Below are positions 24,724 to 33,463 of a stretch of DNA of 64,000 nucleotides, piece by piece. A program made the translations under genes and the position numbers. This DNA is from Mycobacterium sp. MFM001. Its GTDB lineage: Bacteria; Actinomycetota; Actinomycetes; Mycobacteriales; Mycobacteriaceae. The first letter of the stretch is position 1. Every line of letters starts with the position of its first letter. The DNA lies in assembly GCF_003402475.1 (NCBI RefSeq), contig NZ_BFAB01000001.1:496001-560000 (forward strand). Direction: 5' to 3'. The notes under the pieces are model-generated. The model was not told the origin of the DNA. It did not search any database and saw nothing but the letters and a program-made list of their open reading frames with translations.

Positions 24724-26214
24724 GTGCCGCTCAATTTGTCGAACCGCGACCAGAATTCGGGCCACCTGTTCTACAACCGGCGCCTGCGCGCCGCCATCAC
24801 CCGATATTCGGTCCGGATGAAACACGACGACCGCAAACAACAGGCCGCCTTGGCATTGTCGGTGGTGTTCGCCCTGCTCGGCACAGGCTGGATGACGTTG
24901 CTGCACTTCATGAAGCCGGCGGGCCTGGTGGGGCAGTCGGCACTCATCGGAGACCGTGACAGCGGGGCGGTCTACGCAAAAATCGACGGTCGGCTCTATC
25001 CCGCCCTCAACCTGACCTCGGCGCGGCTGGCCGTGGGAAACGCCGGCGCTCCGACCTGGGTGAGGGCCAGCGAGATCGAGAAGTATCCGACGGGTCCTTT
25101 GATTGGCATCCCCGGCATACCCGACATCCTCACTGTCAGATCAGCGCAGACGTCGGCTTGGTCGGTGTGCGACACCGCGGCGGTCGGGGGCAGCGGGTCA
25201 CCAGTGGTGACCTCGATCGCCGGAGATCTAGCCGGCTTGGCCGGCGCAGCGCCGATGAGACCCGACCAGGCCATCCTGGCGACCCATCACGACTCGACCT
25301 ACGTGATCTGGGGCGGGCACCGGTCACGGATTGACCCTGCCGATCGATCGGTGACGTTCAACCTCGGCCTGGACCCGGGCGTAACGCGCCCGGTCGGCAT
25401 CTCCAACGCTCTGTTCGACGCCATGCCGGCGACGGAACCGATTGTGGTGCCGCTGATTCCCGACGCGGGGACGCCGTCGAGATGGTTAGCCGACGCCACA
25501 GTCGGCAGCGTGCTGGAAACGCGGGACGCCCACGGCGCGGTCAGCGGCCTCTATGTGCTGCTGCCCGACGGCGTGCAGAAAATCAGCAGCTTTGCCGCCG
25601 ATTTGCTGCGAACCGCGGATGCGCAGGGCGTCGTCGCACCCAAGCTGGTTTCGCCCGGAAAGCTGGTCAACATCCCAGCCATCGACCAACTCACTGTCGA
25701 CTACTACCCGTCGGAGAAGCTGACTTTCGTCGACACCTCGGCTAACCCGGTCACGTGCCTTACCTGGTCGAAACAGCCCGGTGACCGTCAGGCCGGCATC
25801 GGGATCTTCAGCGGTCGACGCTTGCCGGTGCCGCTCGGCATGGACACGCACGTGGTCCCACTGGTGCGCGACGACCGTCGCCCCGACTCCGTGGAAGCAG
25901 ACCAGACATTGGTGCTGCCGGGCGCAGCGAATCTTGTTGCGACAACCAGCGGTGTCGTCACGTCCGATACCCGCGAAAGCCTCTACTGGCTCTCACCGCA
26001 GGGTGTGCGGTACGGAATCCAGTGGGACAAAACAACCTTGCAGGCGCTTGCCCTGGATCCCCGCAACGCGCCGCAAGCGCCGTGGCCGATCGTGCGCACC
26101 TTTGCGGCCGGCCCGGCGATCAGTCGCGACAACGCGCTGGTGGCTCGCGACACCATTGGCGGTGGCGCCGTCGCGCCTGTTCCGGCAGCGAATCACCGCG
26201 TGGCGGAGAGCTAG
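24724..26214 (+). CDS. eccB2: EccB2, ESX-2 membrane/periplasmic core component
   Basis: 496 residues from GTG 24724, with aaagga eight bases upstream; TTG 24718 is the alternative (Mtb EccB2 is 495). A cytosolic N-terminus (LSNRDQNSGHLFYNRRLRAAI) precedes one transmembrane helix at about 40-60 (ALSVVFALLGTGWMTLLHF). The large periplasmic part contains the repeat-like EccB fold (DGRLYPALNLTSARLAVGN). The cysteine pair around WSVCDTA and NPVTCLTW is likely disulfide bonded. EccB links the inner-membrane ring to the periplasm. Confidence 0.95.
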   Translation: MPLNLSNRDQNSGHLFYNRRLRAAITRYSVRMKHDDRKQQAALALSVVFALLGTGWMTLLHFMKPAGLVGQSALIGDRDSGAVYAKIDGRLYPALNLTSARLAVGNAGAPTWVRASEIEKYPTGPLIGIPGIPDILTVRSAQTSAWSVCDTAAVGGSGSPVVTSIAGDLAGLAGAAPMRPDQAILATHHDSTYVIWGGHRSRIDPADRSVTFNLGLDPGVTRPVGISNALFDAMPATEPIVVPLIPDAGTPSRWLADATVGSVLETRDAHGAVSGLYVLLPDGVQKISSFAADLLRTADAQGVVAPKLVSPGKLVNIPAIDQLTVDYYPSEKLTFVDTSANPVTCLTWSKQPGDRQAGIGIFSGRRLPVPLGMDTHVVPLVRDDRRPDSVEADQTLVLPGAANLVATTSGVVTSDTRESLYWLSPQGVRYGIQWDKTTLQALALDPRNAPQAPWPIVRTFAAGPAISRDNALVARDTIGGGAVAPVPAANHRVAES

Positions 26215-26216
26215 CG

Positions 26217-29200
26217 ATGTCGAAACGAGGTTTCGCGCCGGGTGCCCGGACACCACCGCCAATCATTCCGCCCACTCGGGTGGCGGTTGTTCCGCCCCTC
26301 GCGCTACCCGAGCATGAACCGCGAAACATCCTGCTGATGATCGCCCTGCCCGCTGTGTTGGTCGGGATTCTGGGAACGCTGGTGGTGATGTACACGTCTG
26401 GCGTCCGCTCCCTGCAGTCAGGGTTCTTCCCGATGATGGGGCTGGCCGGGTTCGGCGCTCTCATGATCAGCGGACGTTTCGGCCGCGGACGCCGGATCAC
26501 GTGGGGTGAACAAGAAAAGCAGCGCCGCGTCTACTTGCGTCAACTCGACGAGCACCGCGACGAGGTGCAGCGCGCCGCGCAGGATCACCGACGCAGCCAA
26601 CTGTTCGTGCATGCCGACCCGCAGCGGTTGAATACCGTGATCGGCGGCCCGCGGATGTGGGAGCGCAGGCCCGCCGACCCAGATTTTCTCGACGTCCGGC
26701 TGGGTATCGGGGTTCAGCAAACCGGTGACTCCGCGGTGTCCCTGCAATGGCCGGACGTCCCAATAGGCGAAGAACTCGAGCCCGTAACCGGCACCGCGCT
26801 AAGGGATTTCATCCTGGCACACAGCAAGATCCGTGGCATCGGGAAGGTGCTGAGCCTGCGGTCGAAGCCTGGCTTCAGTTTCATCGGTGATCCGAGCGAA
26901 CTGCACGGCTTGATCCGTTCGGTCCTGTGCTCGCTCGCGGTTTACCACAGCCCCGACGATCTCAAATTCTTGGTCGTCACCCGCAGCCCGCAGCACTGGT
27001 CTTGGCTGGTGTGGCTGCCGCACAACCAGCACGACGAGATGTTCGACGCCTGTGGCCCGCGGCGTTTGGTGTTCGCCTCGCCGACCGAACTCGAGGACGC
27101 GCTTGATGCCGAGCTGCACTGCAAAGGCCGGGGGCCGTGGACGCCGCCAACCGGCTCCAGCCCGACGCTGACCCCGTCGCCCACGGCGATGCGACCGGGC
27201 CTGACCTTGGGCCCGCACTGGCTGATCGTCGACGATTCGGCCGGCACGCCCGAGTCATGGGAGGGCGTCACCGGCCAGAAGGGCATGGCCGGGATCACGG
27301 TGCTGCGGTTGGTGACCAGCCCAACAGTGGGGGTGGGCTTCACCGACGACGAGCGGTTTACCCTGCGCGACGGACAGCTCTGGTACCGCGACGCGTTCTA
27401 CGCCGTCGCTGATGCGCTCACGGACAGCAGCGCCAACCGTTATGCGCGAAAGTTGGCGCGGTGGTCATTGTCCAGCTCCGGCGAATCGCGCGAAACCGAC
27501 AGCCAGGGAAGCGAACTGCTGCGGGCGCTGGGCATCAGTGATCCGCGTCGACTCGACGTCGACCGGCTTTGGGCGGACAGCCGCGGCCGCGGTGACCCGA
27601 ATTGGGCAATGGTGCCGGTCGGAGTGAAGCCGAGCGGCGGATTGCAGCACATCATCCTGCGCGCCAAGGATTTCGGCGGCTTCGGTTTCCATTCGGTGGT
27701 GATCGGCACATCCGGTTCCGGCAAGTCGGAGTACTTCTTGTCGCTGTGCAACGGGATAGCGCTGACGCATTCACCAGAAGCGTTCGTAGTGATTTTCGTC
27801 GACATGAAGTTCGAATCCGCCGCCCAAGACCTGCAGGGATTTCCTCATGTTGTCGGCTCCCTGTCCAATCTGGGAAAGGACGAGCGGCACCTCGCCGAGC
27901 GGATGCGCAAGGCCATCAACGGAGAAATCGCCAGACGTTACCGCCTCTTCAAGGATGCCGGCGCCCGCGACGCCAACGAGTACGAGGAGATGCGCCTAGC
28001 CGGTCGCGACCTGGAGCCTGTGCCGATTCTGCTCGTCATCATTGACGAGTACCTGGAATTGTTCGTTCACCATCCCAATTGGGTCGACCTGGTCATCCAC
28101 ATCGGACAAGAAGGCCGCGGCTGCAACGTGTTCTTCACGCTGGGCGGCCAGCGATTGGACTTATCGTCGCTGAGCAAAGTCAAGAGCAACATCGCTTTTC
28201 GGGTAGCACTGCGCGCCGAGACCGCCGAGGATTCCCGCGACGTGATCGGCAGCGATGCGGCGCTGCACCTGCCGTCGAAGGAGAACGGCTACGCACTGCT
28301 CAAGGTGGGTCCGCGGGACCTGGAGCAATTCCGCTGCTTCTACGTGTCAGCGCCGTTTGTGCTGCCCCGGAAAACCGACCGCATGAGCCGGACCGTCGAT
28401 GTCAGCTTCTCCAAGCCCCGCCTACTCACCTGGGAGTACCAGCCGCTGAGCGCCGAGGACAGCGCCGCTCTCGTTTCCGACGAGCCGGAACAGGCGGATG
28501 AGTTTCTTTTCGACTCCGACGGGTTCCGGAAGAAGAAGCTCGTCGACGTTGTCCGCGAGTCGCTGATCTCTCACCCGGCGCGTCCACCGCACGAAATCTG
28601 GCTTGCCCCTTTGGACGTGAGCGAACCGATCGATGCGCTGGTGTCACGCTGGCGCGGGAAGCCGTGGACCGTCGACTACGGGCAGAACACGGGGCTGGTC
28701 GTGCCCGTCGGAGTGGTCGACATTCCCGAGGATCATGCCCAGCGAGTCCACGTGATCGACGCTGAGACGGACAACGTGATGGTGGTCGCCACGGCTCAGC
28801 GCGGGAAGTCGACGACTTTGATGACGCTGATCGTTTCCGCGGCGCTGATGTATCGGCCCGAACGGGTCACCTTCTTCTGCATCGGTGCGTCACTCTATCC
28901 GGTCGACGACGTCCCGCACGTGGCCTCGGTGGTGAGCCTGACTGACAGCGAAGGAGTTTCGCGCACGATAGCCGCCATCGAGGCACTGATCACTGGGCGA
29001 GAGGCGTCGTTCAAACACCACCAAATCGACATCTGCGAATTTCGTGAACGACGCTTCGGCGGCGGTGGCGTCGATGTCGGGGACAAATTCGGCGATGTGT
29101 TCCTTGTCGTCGACAATTTCGCGGACTTGTACGAGAAGGAGCCCGGCATCGGTGATCGTGTGATCGCCATCGCCCGACAGGGACTGTCCTATGGCGTGCA

Positions 29201-30290
29201 CGTAATGAGCAGTGCCAACGCGTGGCTCGTCGGGCAGAAGCAAGGGCTGCTCAATGTGTCGAACGCGCGGATCCAGTTGCGACTCAGCAATCCCGAGGAG
29301 TCGCAGATGGGTACTAGTTTCGAGCAGCGCAAGGCCGCGCGAAATACTTTGGACCGTCCTGGGTTCGGGCTTACCAGGCACGGGCATGAGCTGCTGGTCG
29401 CAATGCCCGAGCTCGTCGGCGCCGACGGCTCACGAGTCGTCACCCGCGAGGTCGGACCCCGACTCGCCGCCCTGACCGGCGCACACAAACTGGAGAGCCT
29501 CGCTCGGCTGCCCGGGTCTACTCCGCTCCGTCAGGTGGTAGAGAGGTTCGCCGCCACAACTGAGGCCGCCGAGAATCTGAACGTCCCCTTCGCGATCGGT
29601 GAAAGCGCCCTGCAGCCGGTATGGCTGCCGACACGACGGTTGCCCAACCTGCTCGTGGTCGGTCGCCAACTATGCGGGAAAACCACGACTTTGGCCGCGA
29701 TCGGCCAGGCGATCACCAGCCGGCTCGGACCGGCAGAGGCACAGATCACGATCATCGATCCAAAGACGTCGCTGATCGGCAAGATCCGCGGCCCGCACGT
29801 GCGTACCTACGCGTACACACCTGAACACATCGACGAGGTGATCGCGGAGCTGGCGCAGATCATGCGCGACCGCCTGCCGCCTCTCGGGCTGAGTCAAGAC
29901 GAACTACTCAACAGGCGCGGCTGGAACGGTCCACATCACTTCGTTCTGATCGACGACGAGCAGGAGCTGCGGCCGCACGGCGAGATCGGAAAGCCCGCCG
30001 CCACTGCACCACTCTGGGGATTGATCGAGCGCGGGCGCGAAATCGGCCTGCATGTCATCGCCTCACGTCTGCCCGGCAACTGGGCAGGAGTGTCCGTGAT
30101 GAATCCGTTCTTGCAGAAGATGACCGACTCGCGGGCACCCACGCTGTTCATGGATAACGATCCGGCCGTAGTGAAGGTGTTCGGCCGGATAAGTGCCCAG
30201 CAGCTGCCTCCGGGCCGCGGGTTGTTGGTGACGACCGACGGCGCCATCGAGGGAGTGCTGGTTGGCGCTCCTGAAACAGGTAATCAATGA
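26217..30290 (+). CDS. eccC2: EccC2, FtsK/SpoIIIE-type ESX-2 motor ATPase (single chain)
   Basis: 1357 residues from ATG 26217, two bases after the eccB2 stop (Mtb EccC2 about 1396). Two transmembrane helices (about 38-60 and 66-85) are followed by a stalk and three FtsK-like ATPase domains. Walker A motifs are GTSGSGKS near residue 497, ATAQRGKS near 857 (first Gly replaced) and GRQLCGKT near 1148. The first domain also has Walker B-like VPILLVIIDEY. EccC is one polypeptide, as in ESX-2/3/5, not split as in ESX-1. It recognises substrate signals and powers export. Confidence 0.96.
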   Translation: MSKRGFAPGARTPPPIIPPTRVAVVPPLALPEHEPRNILLMIALPAVLVGILGTLVVMYTSGVRSLQSGFFPMMGLAGFGALMISGRFGRGRRITWGEQEKQRRVYLRQLDEHRDEVQRAAQDHRRSQLFVHADPQRLNTVIGGPRMWERRPADPDFLDVRLGIGVQQTGDSAVSLQWPDVPIGEELEPVTGTALRDFILAHSKIRGIGKVLSLRSKPGFSFIGDPSELHGLIRSVLCSLAVYHSPDDLKFLVVTRSPQHWSWLVWLPHNQHDEMFDACGPRRLVFASPTELEDALDAELHCKGRGPWTPPTGSSPTLTPSPTAMRPGLTLGPHWLIVDDSAGTPESWEGVTGQKGMAGITVLRLVTSPTVGVGFTDDERFTLRDGQLWYRDAFYAVADALTDSSANRYARKLARWSLSSSGESRETDSQGSELLRALGISDPRRLDVDRLWADSRGRGDPNWAMVPVGVKPSGGLQHIILRAKDFGGFGFHSVVIGTSGSGKSEYFLSLCNGIALTHSPEAFVVIFVDMKFESAAQDLQGFPHVVGSLSNLGKDERHLAERMRKAINGEIARRYRLFKDAGARDANEYEEMRLAGRDLEPVPILLVIIDEYLELFVHHPNWVDLVIHIGQEGRGCNVFFTLGGQRLDLSSLSKVKSNIAFRVALRAETAEDSRDVIGSDAALHLPSKENGYALLKVGPRDLEQFRCFYVSAPFVLPRKTDRMSRTVDVSFSKPRLLTWEYQPLSAEDSAALVSDEPEQADEFLFDSDGFRKKKLVDVVRESLISHPARPPHEIWLAPLDVSEPIDALVSRWRGKPWTVDYGQNTGLVVPVGVVDIPEDHAQRVHVIDAETDNVMVVATAQRGKSTTLMTLIVSAALMYRPERVTFFCIGASLYPVDDVPHVASVVSLTDSEGVSRTIAAIEALITGREASFKHHQIDICEFRERRFGGGGVDVGDKFGDVFLVVDNFADLYEKEPGIGDRVIAIARQGLSYGVHVMSSANAWLVGQKQGLLNVSNARIQLRLSNPEESQMGTSFEQRKAARNTLDRPGFGLTRHGHELLVAMPELVGADGSRVVTREVGPRLAALTGAHKLESLARLPGSTPLRQVVERFAATTEAAENLNVPFAIGESALQPVWLPTRRLPNLLVVGRQLCGKTTTLAAIGQAITSRLGPAEAQITIIDPKTSLIGKIRGPHVRTYAYTPEHIDEVIAELAQIMRDRLPPLGLSQDELLNRRGWNGPHHFVLIDDEQELRPHGEIGKPAATAPLWGLIERGREIGLHVIASRLPGNWAGVSVMNPFLQKMTDSRAPTLFMDNDPAVVKVFGRISAQQLPPGRGLLVTTDGAIEGVLVGAPETGNQ

Positions 30291-30302
30291 AAAGGAGATA
30301 TC

Positions 30303-30602
30303 GTGTTGCCACTCAACGTAATACCGGGCGCGGTGGGTGCATCAGCGGCGGCCGAGGCGGCTATCAGTGCCGAGTCGGCCGCCACTACGGCGACTGCTGC
30401 GGCCGCGCTGACGGCCGTAGCGCCGATGGCCGCGGATCAGGATTCGGTCGAATTCGCGGTTGCACTGAACGCGGCGGGTGCGGCGTACCTTGCGGCCGCT
30501 GCCGAGCACGTCGGCCAGCGTGCTGGCTATGCCGGTAGCCAAGCGCTCGCGTCGGGCACCTATGTCGCCACCGAGGCGATCCGTGCGACCAACCTGGCTT
30601 AG
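30303..30602 (+). CDS. PE-family protein (PE36-like) without a PE motif
   Basis: 99 residues from GTG 30303, behind aaaaggagatatc. Two Ala-rich helices form the PE fold, with the secretion motif YxxxE (YVATE) near the end of the second. The name-giving Pro-Glu at residues 8-9 is absent (VIPGAVGAS instead). It is longer than Mtb PE36 (77 aa). It partners the PPE protein that follows 8 bases later and would be exported as a heterodimer by ESX-2, chaperoned by EspG2. Confidence 0.85.
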   Translation: MLPLNVIPGAVGASAAAEAAISAESAATTATAAAALTAVAPMAADQDSVEFAVALNAAGAAYLAAAAEHVGQRAGYAGSQALASGTYVATEAIRATNLA

Positions 30603-30610
30603 CCGAGACC

Positions 30611-31792
30611 ATGCCCGACCCCAGGTGGACCGGCCCGCCGGAGGCCATCGCGGTCATCTTCGAGACCGGCTGCCCGGCCTCGGTGGTCGCAAATAATGCG
30701 GCATGGGCAGCCGAATCCGCGTGCCACGAAACGTCGGTAGGCCTTTCGGCGGTCAACATGGCGGCTACCGCCGCGTCGTGGCAAGGCATGGGTGCGAGCG
30801 CCTCGGCGGCGGCCGGACTGGGCCTCAACGCCGGGTTACAGTTGCTGGTCGGCTGGATCGCGGAAAAGATCGCGGTCACGCAAGCCGCCGTGGATGCTTT
30901 CACCAGCGCGCGGTCTGCCGTGATTCCGTCGGCGGTGTGTCAGGCCAATCGCGATGACTGGGCCAGCGCCAACGCCACGAACTTCTTCGGAATGCGGACA
31001 CCGGAAATCGTGGCGCTGGACACCGAGTACTTCGGAGAACACTGGCCGCACAATTCGAGTGTGGGATGGGGGTATTCGGGTGCGCTGAGCGCCCTGGTGG
31101 CCGCGTTGACCGTCCCGCCGCCCGTCGCCCCGATGGGCGCGTCGCCGGCAGCGCCGGCAGCAGCGGGCGAAGCGGTCGCGCAAGCGGCCGCCCAAACCGG
31201 CATGAGCGATGCCATGCACGCTTCCAGCCAAGCAACGCAGACAGTAAGCGGGCCAGCTGACGCGACCGGCGAGTTTGGTTCGTTGACGCAACCGCTGCAG
31301 CAAGGCCTAACAAGTGCGGTGCAGCCGTTGACGTCGTTGGCGCAGTCACCGATGCAAGCGGCGCAAGGAGCCGCAAGCATGCCCCAGACCGTGATGCAAT
31401 CGTTCAGCGGGATGTTCCCGGCGGCGTTCCCCGCGGCGCCCGAAGCCGTCGTCGAACCAACGGCTGCCGGAAATGGGACTGCAGGCGGGTTAGGAACCGG
31501 AACACCAAGCACCACCGGCGGTGTGGGCGCCTACCCGGGCGCCGGGTTGACCAGTTATACCCGTCCCACCAACGGTTTCGAGCCGCCTACCGGCGGGAGA
31601 CCTGCGGGATTGCGCGCCGATACGCTCGGCGCCTTGCGTGAACTGCACGGCCCGACGACCTCGCCGGTGGCGGGCGGCGCACCGATGCCGCTTTCGGCCG
31701 GTGTGCCCGCACGGGAAGGGGGCGGGTCGGAAAAGAAAACGGTGACGCGTGCGCGCCTCTCTGCAGACGACGCGGAAGGCAAACCGACCTGA
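30611..31792 (+). CDS. PPE-family protein (PPE69-like)
   Basis: 393 residues (Mtb PPE69 399). The N-terminal 175 residues are a canonical PPE domain: GPPEAIAVIFETG with Pro-Pro-Glu, the helix 2/3 turn SWQGMGASASAAA and FFGMRTPEIVALDTEYFGEHW. The C-terminal half is Ala/Gln/Pro-rich, with QPLQQGL..AVQPLTSLAQSP repeats typical of PPE proteins in ESX loci. It forms an obligate heterodimer with the preceding PE protein. A 171-bp gap separates it from esxD. Confidence 0.93.
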   Translation: MPDPRWTGPPEAIAVIFETGCPASVVANNAAWAAESACHETSVGLSAVNMAATAASWQGMGASASAAAGLGLNAGLQLLVGWIAEKIAVTQAAVDAFTSARSAVIPSAVCQANRDDWASANATNFFGMRTPEIVALDTEYFGEHWPHNSSVGWGYSGALSALVAALTVPPPVAPMGASPAAPAAAGEAVAQAAAQTGMSDAMHASSQATQTVSGPADATGEFGSLTQPLQQGLTSAVQPLTSLAQSPMQAAQGAASMPQTVMQSFSGMFPAAFPAAPEAVVEPTAAGNGTAGGLGTGTPSTTGGVGAYPGAGLTSYTRPTNGFEPPTGGRPAGLRADTLGALRELHGPTTSPVAGGAPMPLSAGVPAREGGGSEKKTVTRARLSADDAEGKPT

Positions 31793-31963
31793 GGTGGCAA
31801 GAGTGCGGTTTGCTGCGATCCTGAAACCTACTAGCAATGTGCGTTGTATCGACGACTAACAGTTCGCCAGCGAGTGAAGTGACACTTCGTCGGACGCGCT
31901 TAGACTTCGAGCCAACCTCCGTTGCGGGGGGTTCCGGAGGGGATGAGAAATCTAGGAGTAGGC

Positions 31964-32278
31964 ATGCCAAACGCTACCGTCGTGACACCGGAATTGCTGC
32001 GAAGCACCCAGCAAGCAATCGAATCGGCGTTGCAGTATGCAACCGCCGTGGCCAACGAATACTTGAGCGGTCACGAAAACGTCATCAACGTGTCGACCTG
32101 GCATGGTCAGGCGGGTTTCACGTCGCTGGCCACCGCAGGGCAAATCAACCACGATCTGCAGCAAACGGTGGCCGGCGGTCAACGCCTGGCCCACGGCCTG
32201 GGCCGGGCCGCTGTGCTTATGGAAAACCACGAAGCCGATGCCTCCCACGGCTTTACCGGTCTATTCGGCGCACGTTAA
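31964..32278 (+). CDS. esxD: EsxD-like WXG100 protein
   Basis: 104 residues from ATG 31964, with aggag five bases upstream (Mtb EsxD 107). The turn motif is WHG (STWHGQAG), and a leading strand VVTPELLRSTQQAIES matches Mtb IQVTPQMLRSTANDI. The second helix ends LMENHEADASHGFTGLFGA, like Mtb. There is no clear YxxxD/E; NHEAD is nearest. It pairs with EsxC encoded 21 bases downstream and would be an ESX-2 substrate. Confidence 0.92.
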   Translation: MPNATVVTPELLRSTQQAIESALQYATAVANEYLSGHENVINVSTWHGQAGFTSLATAGQINHDLQQTVAGGQRLAHGLGRAAVLMENHEADASHGFTGLFGAR

Positions 32279-32299
32279 CCAAGAAAAGGAATCAGGGCT

Positions 32300-32590
32300 A
32301 TGTCAGACCAGATCACCTATAACTACGGAGCAGTAAGCGGCTTCGCATCAGACGTCGCCTCCCGGGCAGCTCAGCTAATGGAAATCCACGACGACATCCA
32401 GCACCGTACCCAGGCGCTGGCTGACTTCTTCCAAGGTGCCGGTGCCACAGCATTTTTCGACGCTCAGCATCAGATGCTGCACGGCCTGGAAAGTCTGATC
32501 CAAACCGTCAGCCAACACGGGCACGTTGTGAACAACACCGCCGAAAGCGCTCAGGCAACCGACCAAGCGATCAGCCAGGCTTTCATCTGA
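32300..32590 (+). CDS. esxC: EsxC-like WXG100-family protein lacking WXG
   Basis: 96 residues (Mtb 95). It starts SDQITYNYGAVSGFASDVASR, almost the Mtb EsxC start. The inter-helix turn reads FFQGAGATAFFDAQHQMLHG, so Trp is Phe, as in Mtb. The ribosome site (agaaaaggaatcagg) precedes ATG 32300. It is the partner of EsxD. EspG2 follows 35 bases downstream. Confidence 0.93.
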   Translation: MSDQITYNYGAVSGFASDVASRAAQLMEIHDDIQHRTQALADFFQGAGATAFFDAQHQMLHGLESLIQTVSQHGHVVNNTAESAQATDQAISQAFI

Positions 32591-32625
32591 GACGCCGGCA
32601 GACGCGTGCTTCGTCGGGGGACACG

Positions 32626-33459
32626 GTGTTAACCACCACCATAGACGGCTTGTGGGCACTTCAGGTTCTCGCCGGTATAGAGGTAATCGCGCCGGAGCTG
32701 GGACTGCGGCCACATCTGCCCAGCATCGAGAACAGGCAGCTGGCGCTGGCTCATCCCGTGATCGCCGAGTTGCGGGAGCAGGGCGCCGTCGACGAGTCAG
32801 GGGAAGTCGATCCTCCTGTCGTGGAATGGCTTACGGTACTGTCGCGCCGGGACGCCGCACTGTTTGTCCAATGCCAACCACCGAGCGCGCCGACGTCGGC
32901 GAGGGCACTTCTGGCCAGATACGCCCATTGGTGGGTTGTGATGGAACGGTCTGCGGATCTGGTCCGGATTCGCGGTGCGGGAGCTGCCGTCACTGAGGAC
33001 GCCGCGAACGCAGTGTTGGGTACCCAACTTGAGTGGCTATGCGGGGCGGCGGCACCGGCGCCGTTACGGCCGGTGACCACTGAGCTCGCAGCAATGCGCA
33101 CCGCGGCTGTCTGCCCAAAGACGTTGCGCCGGTTCTTGCTTCAACAAGGCCTTGAAGCCGACCAGTTGCAGCTATTGATGTCGGCCGTCGACGCACGGCT
33201 TACCGTCCAGACGTCTGTGGTGGCGATCCAATCCGGGCTGGACACCGGCCGGCCCACCCGGGCGCACATCGAGGGTGGCGCGGTGACGGTCATCGACACT
33301 CCGGCCGGCCGGCTGGTTGCCGAGCAGGTGGCATCCGCCGGCAGAACCTGGATGATCATCTCGCCCGGAACGGCGAACAGCATTGCGTCGGCGGTGACCC
33401 GCATGGTCCGGCGCCTCCCCGCGCAAGACCAGTGGCATTCCTATCGAAAAGCCGTCTAG
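32626..33459 (+). CDS. espG2: EspG2, ESX-2 PE/PPE-specific chaperone
   Basis: 277 residues from GTG 32626 (Mtb 276). EspG proteins are cytosolic chaperones that bind the hydrophobic tip of the PPE partner. Recognisable EspG features are the start TTTIDGLWALQVLAGIE, central VEWLTVLSRRDAALFVQC, and the C-terminal MVRRLPAQDQWHSYRKAV. It sits between the esx pair and eccD2, separated from eccD2 by 4 bases. In Mtb I recall an extra gene (Rv3888c) between espG2 and eccD2; none is present here. Confidence 0.93.
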   Translation: MLTTTIDGLWALQVLAGIEVIAPELGLRPHLPSIENRQLALAHPVIAELREQGAVDESGEVDPPVVEWLTVLSRRDAALFVQCQPPSAPTSARALLARYAHWWVVMERSADLVRIRGAGAAVTEDAANAVLGTQLEWLCGAAAPAPLRPVTTELAAMRTAAVCPKTLRRFLLQQGLEADQLQLLMSAVDARLTVQTSVVAIQSGLDTGRPTRAHIEGGAVTVIDTPAGRLVAEQVASAGRTWMIISPGTANSIASAVTRMVRRLPAQDQWHSYRKAV

Positions 33460-33463
33460 CCCA

